Assembly (NCBI GenBank): GCA_002322525.1
Contig: DCOU01000056.1
Coordinates: 1-5,823, forward strand
Length of the DNA stretch: 5,823 nt
Direction: 5' to 3'
DNA from: Candidatus Omnitrophica bacterium UBA1562
Lineage (GTDB): Bacteria; Omnitrophota; Gorgyraeia; Gygaellales; Profunditerraquicolaceae
In this document: positions 1-5,478 of the stretch, piece by piece
How positions within the stretch are numbered: position 1 is the stretch's first letter
Layout: each line of letters opens with the position of its first letter
The notes under the pieces: model-generated
What the model was told of the DNA's origin: nothing
Database searches by the model: none
Seen by the model: the letters and a program-made list of their open reading frames with translations, nothing else
Position numbers and translations under genes: made by a program

Positions 1-10
1 CTTTGGTTTC

Positions 11-60
11 ACAGAGCGAGGACGCAGACTCAGCCGAAGGCTGAGGCTGGCCGAATTAGA
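11..60. repeat. GC-rich palindromic repeat with 7-bp hairpin
   Basis: A perfect 7-bp inverted repeat, CTCAGCC (29-35) and GGCTGAG (39-45), closes a GAA loop. It is preceded by GAGCGAGGACGC and followed by GCT and GGCCGAATTAGA (49-60). The GC-rich block stands out from the AT-rich sequence just after it. The same architecture (7-bp stem, 3-nt loop, 3-nt spacer, GGCCG...TTAGA) recurs inside the tRNA intron at 5553-5583, which suggests a dispersed repeat family. It is not followed by a T-run, so it is not a classical terminator. The left boundary may lie outside the window. Confidence 0.5.
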
Positions 61-136
61 TTACTTGTTTTTGTAAAAATAAGTTCGAACTTTGTTTAAA
101 AGGCACCGTAAAATTTTTAATGCCAAGAATAAAGTT

Positions 137-165
137 TTGACAGATACTATAAAAAGCGATAAACT
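137..165 (+). promoter_or_regulatory. sigma-70-type promoter for the small-gene cluster
   Basis: A consensus -35 TTGACA (137-142) is followed after 17 nt by TAAACT (160-165), which matches the -10 consensus at four of six positions. The predicted start near 172 leaves a leader of about 30 nt before the Shine-Dalgarno GAGGAG (194-199) and the ATG at 204. Promoter, ribosome site and ATG are therefore correctly spaced, which supports a real gene start at 204 even though that frame closes quickly. Confidence 0.45.
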
Positions 166-203
166 AATTTTCCCTAAAGGCTAAAGCCAAAAAGAGGAGA
201 GCT

Positions 204-418
204 ATGGTTTTTCTGTCAAAAGTAAACTAAATAAGGATTTAATTGCCAGCACAGAGATGCATAACGGCCTTAAGGGTCGATATGATGAATTAGAGCGCGA
301 TATAGAAAAATTACAACAGGAATTGGCTAATAAAGACGTCGCTCTTAAAACAGAACAAATGGCACATCAGGAGCTCAAAGAAAAATACGAATCCCTTTTA
401 AAAACAACAAAGCTATGA
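204..418 (+). pseudogene. Small coiled-coil protein, frame broken near the start
   Basis: I do not recognise the family. The ATG at 204 has a good Shine-Dalgarno (GAGGAG, 194-199) but its frame stops after eight codons at 228-230. A second frame is open from 185 to the TGA at 416-418. It encodes a highly charged, Glu/Lys/Leu-rich segment (for example YDELERDIEKLQQELANK) with heptad-like spacing, typical of a coiled coil. One extra T in the T-run at 208-212 would join the ATG to this frame and give about 71 residues, beginning MVFSVKSKLNKD. I infer a one-base deletion, a base-calling error, or less likely a programmed shift. Otherwise the only in-frame ATG is at 257, with no visible ribosome site, giving 53 residues. 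There is no signal peptide or membrane segment. The end overlaps the next small frame by 4 nt. Confidence 0.45.
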
Positions 419-474
419 AAGGTAAATGCTCTGATTGTGGTACAGGAATGTTTAAGATTCTGGGAAAGAAATAG
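415..474 (+). CDS. 19-residue CxxC mini-peptide
   Basis: A very short frame starts with an ATG that overlaps the preceding TGA as ATGA (415-418), the usual arrangement for translational coupling. The peptide is MKGKCSDCGTGMFKILGKK. It contains one CxxC pair, as in half of a zinc knuckle, and is strongly basic. No Shine-Dalgarno is evident, so expression would depend on coupling. It may instead be the C-terminal tail of the coiled-coil gene, separated by a frameshift: joining the two frames would give a coiled-coil protein ending in a CxxC tail. The function is unknown and the frame is short enough to have arisen by chance. Confidence 0.25.
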   Translation: MKGKCSDCGTGMFKILGKK

Positions 475-496
475 TTTGGCCAAAAAAGGAGGCAAA

Positions 497-682
497 ATGG
501 AGTTAAAAGAATTAAAAGAAAAAGCAAAAATTTTGGGCATAAAACCCAAGAAAGGATTGAAGAAGACCGATTTCATCCGCTCAATTCAGATTGCCGAAGG
601 CAATTTTCCTTGTTTTGGCACAGCCAAAGATTATTGTGACCAACTAAATTGTTATTTTAGAAAAGACTGTCTGTTTAAGTAA
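497..682 (+). CDS. SAP/Rho-N-like mini-protein
   Basis: This is a 61-residue protein. The start at 497 is chosen over an in-frame upstream ATG at 437 because AAGGAGG (486-492) sits 4 nt before it and because the protein then begins where the domain does. Residues 1-33 (MELKELKEKAKILGIK, then PKKGLKKTDFIRSIQ) have the helix-loop-helix pattern of SAP and Rho N-terminal domains, which bind nucleic acids. The C-terminal half, with NFPCFGTAKDYCDQLNCYF and then RKDC, has four cysteines that could bind a metal. Small proteins with this layout are known in several bacterial phyla, usually as uncharacterised SAP-domain proteins. Nucleic-acid binding is inferred from the family. It is the last gene of the left cluster and faces the rpoN relic. 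I see no clear terminator after it. Confidence 0.75.
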   Translation: MELKELKEKAKILGIKPKKGLKKTDFIRSIQIAEGNFPCFGTAKDYCDQLNCYFRKDCLFK

Positions 683-708
683 GATAGTTTTGTTATTATT
701 GAGTAGGT

Positions 709-1164
709 TTATTCTCGCATTGATTGAGAGGGTAGGATTTTGGCTTGAGTTCTATATTTAGTTATTGTGCGGCGTGAAACAGATATGTTTTTTTGTTTAA
801 ACAAATCTGCAATATCCTGATCAGTTAAAGGCTCCTTTTATCCTCATTTCTTACCCATTCCGATATCTTAAGTTTGATATTTTTCGAAGAATAGGGCTCA
901 CCATTTTCCTGTTTAATTCCCGAGTTTAAAAAATGTCGCAATTCTAAGATGCCGGATGGGGTTTGTATATATTTATTAGCTATAGCTCTACGCCTCTTAA
1001 AGAAATTTTTGCAATATTTATCTAACTAATTCAGTTGCTTTCTGAGCAAATTTCTGGTATAAATAAATGCGTTGAATAGGTTGAATAATAATTTTTGCTT
1101 GGGTCTCGGATGAAGTTTGAATTGGTTGTAGCCGAGTCCGCCAGTTACTAATTTCTTAAGAAAA
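709..1164 (-). pseudogene. rpoN: Decayed rpoN (sigma-54) C-terminal remnant
   Basis: Read on the minus strand, this stretch gives the DNA-binding end of RNA polymerase sigma-54. From the high coordinates down, one frame reads LDKYCKNFF and then AIANKYIQTPSGILELRHF, matching the conserved SRAvaNKYiqTPrGifeLkyF block. SSKNIKLKISEWVRNEDK follows. The frame closes at 825-827, while a neighbouring frame continues with PLTDQDIADLFKQKNI and SRRTITKYR (748-777). The latter is the RpoN box, normally ARRTVAKYR, which recognises the -24 promoter element. That frame stops at 709-711. Restoring one A in the minus-strand A-run (plus-strand TTTT, 836-839) fuses the two frames as NEDKKEPLTDQ. There is also a TAG stop at 1026-1028. 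The helix-turn-helix normally between the FF motif and NKYIQTP is missing, probably a deletion of about 25 residues. Identity beyond about 1028 (AFIYTRNLLRK as part of the core-binding region) is weaker. The N-terminal activator-interaction domain is absent. Confidence 0.8.
1035..1063 (+). promoter_or_regulatory. Extended -10 promoter upstream of dnaX
   Basis: TTGCTT (1035-1040) and TATAAA (1058-1063) are separated by 17 nt, and a TGG immediately precedes the -10, making it an extended -10 site. Transcription would start near 1070, giving a dnaX leader of about 95 nt. The promoter lies inside the rpoN relic on the opposite strand. No other convincing site is closer to dnaX, so this is the best candidate promoter for dnaX, recR and the ABC-F gene. 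Confidence 0.5.
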
Positions 1165-2730
1165 ATGTCATATATTGTTTTTGCTTTGAAATGGCGGCCG
1201 AAGAATTTCGATGAAATTATAGGGCAAGATGCCATTGTCGCTACTCTAAAAAACGCCATCCAAAAAAATCGGCTCGCCCATGCTTATTTATTTTCCGGGC
1301 CAAGAGGCATAGGCAAGACCTCGACTGCCAGAATATTAGCCAAGGCGCTTAACTGTAAAGACGGCCCAACTGTAAATCCCTGCAGCGCCTGCCCTGCCTG
1401 TATAGATATAGCGGGAGGCCGTAGCTTAGATGTTATTGAGATAGACGGTGCTTCTAACCGCGGAATAGATGAAATCAGAACGCTTAGGGAGAACGTCAAA
1501 TTCGCCCCTACCCAGGGAAAATATAAGATTTATATAATAGATGAAGTGCACCAGATTACCGCAGAAGGTTTTAATGCTTTACTGAAGACCCTGGAAGAAC
1601 CACCCCCATTCGTAAAATTTATCTTTGCCACCACTCACCCGCATAAAGTAATACCGACGATACTTTCGCGCTGCCAGCGCCTGGACTTCCGCAGGATTTC
1701 AGTAATGGAAATTATCTCGCAGCTAGAAAAGATAGCGCAAGCTGAGAACATAAATATAAATAAAAAAGTATTATTTGCGATTGCCAAGAGCAGCGACGGG
1801 TCATTAAGGGATGCAGAGTCCATATTGGACCAGTTAATAGCATTTAGTAAAGATGAGGTTTCGCTTGAGGATGTTATTTCTATGCTTGGGCTGGTAGAAC
1901 AGGAAACGCTCTTTGATATCGCTGATAGAATAATAAATAAAGATGCGCGCGGGGCATTAGAACTGTTTAACAATATTATTGACAGCGGTAAAGATATAGG
2001 CAATTTCCTGACAAATCTCATTGAGCATTTCCGTAATCTTATGATTGCCAAGGTTACCCGGGCAGATTCCAAGCTGATAGATTTGCCCAGGGAGATTTGC
2101 GATAAATTATTACAGCAAGCCAATGCCTTTAGTTTAGAAGAGATATTCAGCGTTTTTAATACGTTAGTAAATACGCAGGAGATGGCCAAGAGGCTTGAGT
2201 CTTTACGTATTCCACTGGAGATAAGCTTAATAAAGCTGGCGCACGATAAAAGAGGCGCGAATTTAAATCTAACACCGTCAAAACATTCTGAAAACCCCGG
2301 CCCTGTTTCTACAAAAGAAAAACCATCGGGGCCTACAATTAAAAAAGAGGATAGCATACCAGAAGCTGCAGCTGGAATTCAATCTGCTTATTTAGATAAT
2401 GTAAAAAGTATATGGCGCAATATTATTGATAATTTATCCAGGATTAAAATGTCAGTGGCAACTTATCTGAACGAAGGTGTCCCAACCAAATTAGAGAACA
2501 ATGTTTTGACTGTTTCGTTTCCCATGAATCATTCGTTGCATAAAGAGGCCCTTGAGCGTAAAGAAAACAAAGCAATTATAGAAAAAATATTTTCAGAATT
2601 ATTGAATACTAATATAAGGGTTAATTTTACACTTTCTAAGGTAGTGGCAGAGAAGAATAATAATGAAGCCAGCTCGTTTATTAAATCCGCCTTGGATACG
2701 TTTAATGGGCGGGTGATTAAAGAGGAATAA
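1165..2730 (+). CDS. dnaX: DNA polymerase III subunit gamma/tau
   Basis: This is the ATPase motor of the clamp loader, which opens the beta sliding clamp and loads it on primed DNA. It has 521 residues. The start is fixed by the family-typical opening MSYIVFALKWRPKNFDEIIG, although no strong Shine-Dalgarno precedes it. Visible motifs are Walker A GPRGIGKT (45-52), zinc ligands C64, C73, C76 and C79, Walker B IIDEVH (124-129), sensor 1 in FATTHPHKV, the SRC motif with arginine finger R169, and sensor 2 GSLRD (212-216). The collar domain runs to about residue 360 and a Pro/Ser/Lys linker to about 395. A C-terminal domain (about 400-515, starting VKSIWRNIIDNL) follows, typical of non-enterobacterial DnaX. 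A six-A run at 2341-2346 in the linker could allow a short gamma form (see findings). The stop codon overlaps the recR start by one base. Confidence 0.97.
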   Translation: MSYIVFALKWRPKNFDEIIGQDAIVATLKNAIQKNRLAHAYLFSGPRGIGKTSTARILAKALNCKDGPTVNPCSACPACIDIAGGRSLDVIEIDGASNRGIDEIRTLRENVKFAPTQGKYKIYIIDEVHQITAEGFNALLKTLEEPPPFVKFIFATTHPHKVIPTILSRCQRLDFRRISVMEIISQLEKIAQAENININKKVLFAIAKSSDGSLRDAESILDQLIAFSKDEVSLEDVISMLGLVEQETLFDIADRIINKDARGALELFNNIIDSGKDIGNFLTNLIEHFRNLMIAKVTRADSKLIDLPREICDKLLQQANAFSLEEIFSVFNTLVNTQEMAKRLESLRIPLEISLIKLAHDKRGANLNLTPSKHSENPGPVSTKEKPSGPTIKKEDSIPEAAAGIQSAYLDNVKSIWRNIIDNLSRIKMSVATYLNEGVPTKLENNVLTVSFPMNHSLHKEALERKENKAIIEKIFSELLNTNIRVNFTLSKVVAEKNNNEASSFIKSALDTFNGRVIKEE

Positions 2731-3329
2731 TGGCTACCCATACGGAATCCATTGAGAAATTAATAGAAAGATTAATGAAGTTTCCCGGAATCGGCAGGCG
2801 TAGTGCCGAACGTATGGTTACCTATATCCTTAATGCTCCCCGTGATGAGATACGAGGTTTGTTAGATGCGTTATCGAAGGTGAAAGAGAATGTTCGTTTT
2901 TGTCGTATCTGTAACAATTTTAGCGAGCAAGAATTATGCCGCATATGCCAGGACAACCGCCGTAAGAAAGATATTGTTTGTATTGTGGAAAAGCCAAGCG
3001 ATGTCAGTGCGATAGAGAAGACCGGAAGTTTCAATGGCGTATATCATGTATTATTAGGTTCCATCTCGCCCTTAGAGGGCAAGGGCCCCAGTGATTTAAA
3101 GATTGATAGTCTGATGAGAAGAATAAAAGAAGACAATATTAGAGAAGTGATTATTGCTACTGACGCGGATACAGAAGGAGAGACCACTGCTTTATACCTT
3201 GCCAAATTAATTAAGCCACTGGGAGTGCAGTTGATGCGCTTGGGCATAGGCATTCCCATGGGCTCTAACTTAGAATACGCTGACACTACAACTTTGTCTA
3301 AGGCGCTTGAATCCCGCCGGCCAGTTTAA
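2730..3329 (+). CDS. recR: Recombination mediator RecR
   Basis: RecR works with RecO, and RecF at gaps, to load RecA on SSB-coated single-stranded DNA during repair. It has 199 residues, the usual length. In order it shows an N-terminal helix-hairpin-helix (FPGIGRRSAERM, 18-29), a zinc finger with C58, C61, C70 and C73, and a Toprim domain (about 81-175). The Toprim domain carries E87 in VEKPSDV, LLGSISPLEGKGP, and ATDADTEGE. The conserved tail follows, with LEYADTTTLSKALE. Its Toprim motif has D145 and D147 where most RecR proteins have Asn-Pro-x. The ATG overlaps the dnaX stop (TAATG), with AGAGGA just upstream inside dnaX, so translation is probably coupled. dnaX-recR is a classic pairing, but ybaB, often between them, is absent here. 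Confidence 0.97.
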   Translation: MATHTESIEKLIERLMKFPGIGRRSAERMVTYILNAPRDEIRGLLDALSKVKENVRFCRICNNFSEQELCRICQDNRRKKDIVCIVEKPSDVSAIEKTGSFNGVYHVLLGSISPLEGKGPSDLKIDSLMRRIKEDNIREVIIATDADTEGETTALYLAKLIKPLGVQLMRLGIGIPMGSNLEYADTTTLSKALESRRPV

Positions 3330-3334
3330 TTTCC

Positions 3335-5350
3335 ATGATTACCATTACCAACTTATCTAAAAATTACGGTAAGAAGGTCCTTTTTGAAGATATTTCCCTA
3401 AGCGTAAACCGCAAAGAGAAGATAGGCCTTATCGGGCCCAACGGCTCCGGCAAAACTACGCTTTTTGCATTGATACTCAGGGATTTAGAGCCTTCGGCCG
3501 GAAGTATAGTTGTCCATAAAAATACCCATATAGGATATCTTCCCCAGGAGGCAAGTTTTTCCCGCCCGGATATTAAAGTGCCAGACGGGATCCCGCCAGT
3601 CACGCCTTTGGCGGACTCCGCCAGCGGCGGAGAGGCGGGAAAATCCGAACGCACGGTTCTATCTGAGTTGACTGAAGGCGATGAGAGGATTATACGACTT
3701 AAAAAAGAAAAAGAAGAGCTTGAGGAAAGAAACGAAGCGGCTTCAAAACGTTACGGAGAAGTTTTACATAATTTAGAGACGCTGGGATATTTTGAATTGG
3801 AACATAAGGCTAAGAAAATTTTAATGGGGCTTGGTTTCAAAGAAAAAGATTTTAGCCGGCCCATATCTCAAATGAGCGGTGGCTGGCAGATGCGCACCTT
3901 ATTAGCCAAACTTTTAACCTATCATTACGATATCTTACTGTTGGACGAACCGACAAATTACCTGGATTTAAACGCCGCATTATGGCTTAAGGATTATCTG
4001 ACCGGGTTCGGCGGCACATTTATTATGATTTCCCACGACAAGGCTTTTCTGAATGAAGTGACGAATTACACATTAATACTGGAGAATGGTTCAATTTTTA
4101 AGGTCCACGGTAATTACGAACATTACGAGAAGATAAAAGAAGAAAAGCGCACCTATCTCCTGAAGCAGTTTAAGGAACAACAGAAGAAGCGCGAACAGTT
4201 ACAGAGATTCGTTGACCGTTTTCATGCACAGCCGAATAAAGCCGCGTCAGTGCGCGCCAAACGCAGGGTTTTAGAGAAAATGGAAGAGGAGGAAATTACA
4301 GTACCTGCGGATACCAGAGAAAGTATTAAAAGTTTCCATTTTCCTTCTACCAGAAGAAGTGGTTATAAGGTAATGGCGCTGCAAGGTTTATCTAAATCTT
4401 ACGGCGATATCCAGGTGTATAAAGACTTGGACTTTGAGATAGCCCAGGGTGAAAAGGCGGTATTGGCTGGTGAGAACGGAGCCGGTAAATCCACGCTCTT
4501 AAAGATTTTGGCCGGGGTGGTTGATATAGATAGCGGGTCACGTATTGTTGGCCACAATGTGGATATCGGATATTTTTCCCAGACGCGCACAGATGTACTT
4601 AATCTCGAGAATACTGTTTTACGCGAAGCGTATTCTGCTGCACCAGGCTTTATGTCAGAGGAGACTATACGGACTATTCTGGGGGCGTTTCTTTTTACGG
4701 GCGATGATTCCGATAAAAGGGTTTTGGTTCTCTCTGGAGGCGAGAAGAGCCGGCTTATTCTGGCTAAACTCTTAATTAATCCGCCAAATTTTCTCCTCTT
4801 GGATGAACCTACCACTCACCTCGATGTGGATGCAGTGGATGCCCTGGTTAGAGCATTAACAGATTATGAGGGAACGATTGTGTTTATCAGCCACGATATT
4901 TATTTTGTCCGCTCAATTGCCAATATGGTTTTTGAGGTTAAAGACGGCAGGATTAGAAAATTCCCAGGTAACTTCGACTATTATTTAGAGAAGAAAGACC
5001 AGGCAGAATTAGTTACCGAAGCGTATAAGCCTAAAGCCAAGCAGTTTAAAAGAGATGTTATAAAAGAAGCGGGAAAAGAAAAGGCAAAAGAAGAAGAGAG
5101 GCGGCGTAAAGAAGAAGAGAAGAAACGCAAGGCACATAATATTTCTTTGCGCACCAAAATAAATATATTGGAGAAAGAAAAAGAGAAACTGCGCCTGGAA
5201 AGCTATGCCAAGGCGCGCGCCTTATCCCATCCGCATATTTACCGAGATGAGAATACAGCCAGAGAATACGGCCGCCGTATGAAGGAGATAGAGAAATTAA
5301 TTTCCGAAATCGATAACAAGATTAAGGATTTGGAAGGACAGATTATTTAG
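3335..5350 (+). CDS. ABC-F family ATPase, Uup-like with coiled-coil tail
   Basis: This is a soluble tandem ATPase of the ABC-F class. Members bind the ribosomal E site and rescue stalled or misfolded translation states; Uup also affects DNA recombination intermediates. It has 671 residues and no membrane segments, so it is not a transporter. The first ABC domain has Walker A GPNGSGKTT (34-42), signature SGGWQMR (181-187), Walker B LLLDEPTNYLD (201-211) and H-loop H234. The ABC-F interdomain linker (about 255-345) is rich in Arg, Lys and Glu, with RFVDRFHAQPNKAASVRAKR. The second domain has GENGAGKST (379-387), LSGGEKSR (466-473), LLLDEPTTHLD (487-497) and H520. A charged coiled coil (about 560-671) resembles the Uup C-terminal DNA-binding tail. 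Residues 75-103 are an unusual insert (see the repeat at 3557-3643). The start lies 5 nt after recR with no Shine-Dalgarno; MITITNLSKNYG matches the family start. The exact subfamily is uncertain. Confidence 0.93.
   Translation: MITITNLSKNYGKKVLFEDISLSVNRKEKIGLIGPNGSGKTTLFALILRDLEPSAGSIVVHKNTHIGYLPQEASFSRPDIKVPDGIPPVTPLADSASGGEAGKSERTVLSELTEGDERIIRLKKEKEELEERNEAASKRYGEVLHNLETLGYFELEHKAKKILMGLGFKEKDFSRPISQMSGGWQMRTLLAKLLTYHYDILLLDEPTNYLDLNAALWLKDYLTGFGGTFIMISHDKAFLNEVTNYTLILENGSIFKVHGNYEHYEKIKEEKRTYLLKQFKEQQKKREQLQRFVDRFHAQPNKAASVRAKRRVLEKMEEEEITVPADTRESIKSFHFPSTRRSGYKVMALQGLSKSYGDIQVYKDLDFEIAQGEKAVLAGENGAGKSTLLKILAGVVDIDSGSRIVGHNVDIGYFSQTRTDVLNLENTVLREAYSAAPGFMSEETIRTILGAFLFTGDDSDKRVLVLSGGEKSRLILAKLLINPPNFLLLDEPTTHLDVDAVDALVRALTDYEGTIVFISHDIYFVRSIANMVFEVKDGRIRKFPGNFDYYLEKKDQAELVTEAYKPKAKQFKRDVIKEAGKEKAKEEERRRKEEEKKRKAHNISLRTKINILEKEKEKLRLESYAKARALSHPHIYRDENTAREYGRRMKEIEKLISEIDNKIKDLEGQII
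3557..3643. repeat. In-frame palindromic element inside the ABC-F gene
   Basis: TTTTCCCGCC (3557-3566) and GGCGGGAAAA (3634-3643) are perfect inverted ends. Between them are the palindrome CGGGATCCCG (3586-3595), TGGCGGA (3609-3615) facing TCCGCCA (3617-3623), and CTCCGCC (3616-3622) facing GGCGGAG (3626-3632) across AGC. The 87 bp equal 29 codons and encode residues 75-103, a Pro/Gly/Ala/Ser-rich stretch (VPDGIPPVTPLADSASGGEA) falling between the Q-loop motif IGYLPQE and TVLSEL. ABC-F proteins normally connect these with only a few residues. Removing the block would leave IGYLPQEASSERTVLSEL, a normal family sequence. Local GC is far above the flanks. Exact insertion ends are inferred. Confidence 0.7.
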
Positions 5351-5381
5351 CCCTTGATTTAAATTAGGGACTGTCCTCGAA

Positions 5382-5402
5382 GGGTAACAACGCCCATTTT
5401 TT
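5382..5402 (+). terminator. Weak candidate intrinsic terminator after the ABC-F gene
   Basis: GGGT (5382-5385) can pair with GCCC (5392-5395) around a short loop, and ATTTTTT (5396-5402) follows. The stem is only four base pairs. CCCTT (5351-5355) can alternatively pair with AAGGG (5380-5384) around GGACTGTCC. This is the only T-run after a hairpin between the operon and the tRNA promoter, so it is the best available terminator site, but the support is weak. Confidence 0.3.
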
Positions 5403-5403
5403 A

Positions 5404-5431
5404 TTGACTGAAAACTTATTTAGTGTAAAAT
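5404..5431 (+). promoter_or_regulatory. tRNA-Asn promoter
   Basis: TTGACT (5404-5409) matches the -35 consensus at five of six positions. TAAAAT (5426-5431) follows after 16 nt and matches the -10 consensus at five of six. The predicted start near 5438 lies only a few bases before the mature tRNA 5' end at 5444. TATACT (5431-5436) is an alternative -10 but its spacer of 21 nt is too long. Confidence 0.6.
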
Positions 5432-5478
5432 ATACTCTACTATTCCCCCGTAGCTCAGTTGGTAGAGCGAGTGGCTGT

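Noticed and set aside
437..496. Longer start for the SAP-like protein at 437
   Set aside because: The extra residues (MVQECLRFWERNSLAKKGGK) cover the previous peptide and the Shine-Dalgarno itself; AAGGAGG favours 497.
1070..1164. Riboswitch or leader regulatory RNA before dnaX
   Set aside because: Only a loose CTCGG/CCGAG pairing is visible; no known aptamer core was recognised, and the sequence is better explained as rpoN relic.
1026..1259. 77-residue minus-strand open frame across the dnaX start
   Set aside because: Its upstream third is antisense to dnaX and it has no ribosome site. The rest appears to be part of the rpoN relic read up to its TAG.
1262..1268. Seven-A run in dnaX as a gamma frameshift site
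   Set aside because: It falls at about residue 33, before Walker A; a shift there would destroy the protein rather than make a gamma form.
1635..2357. 240-residue minus-strand open frame within dnaX
   Set aside because: It lies wholly antisense to clearly conserved dnaX codons, has no recognisable motif, and is Ser/Leu/Ile-rich as expected for a shadow frame.
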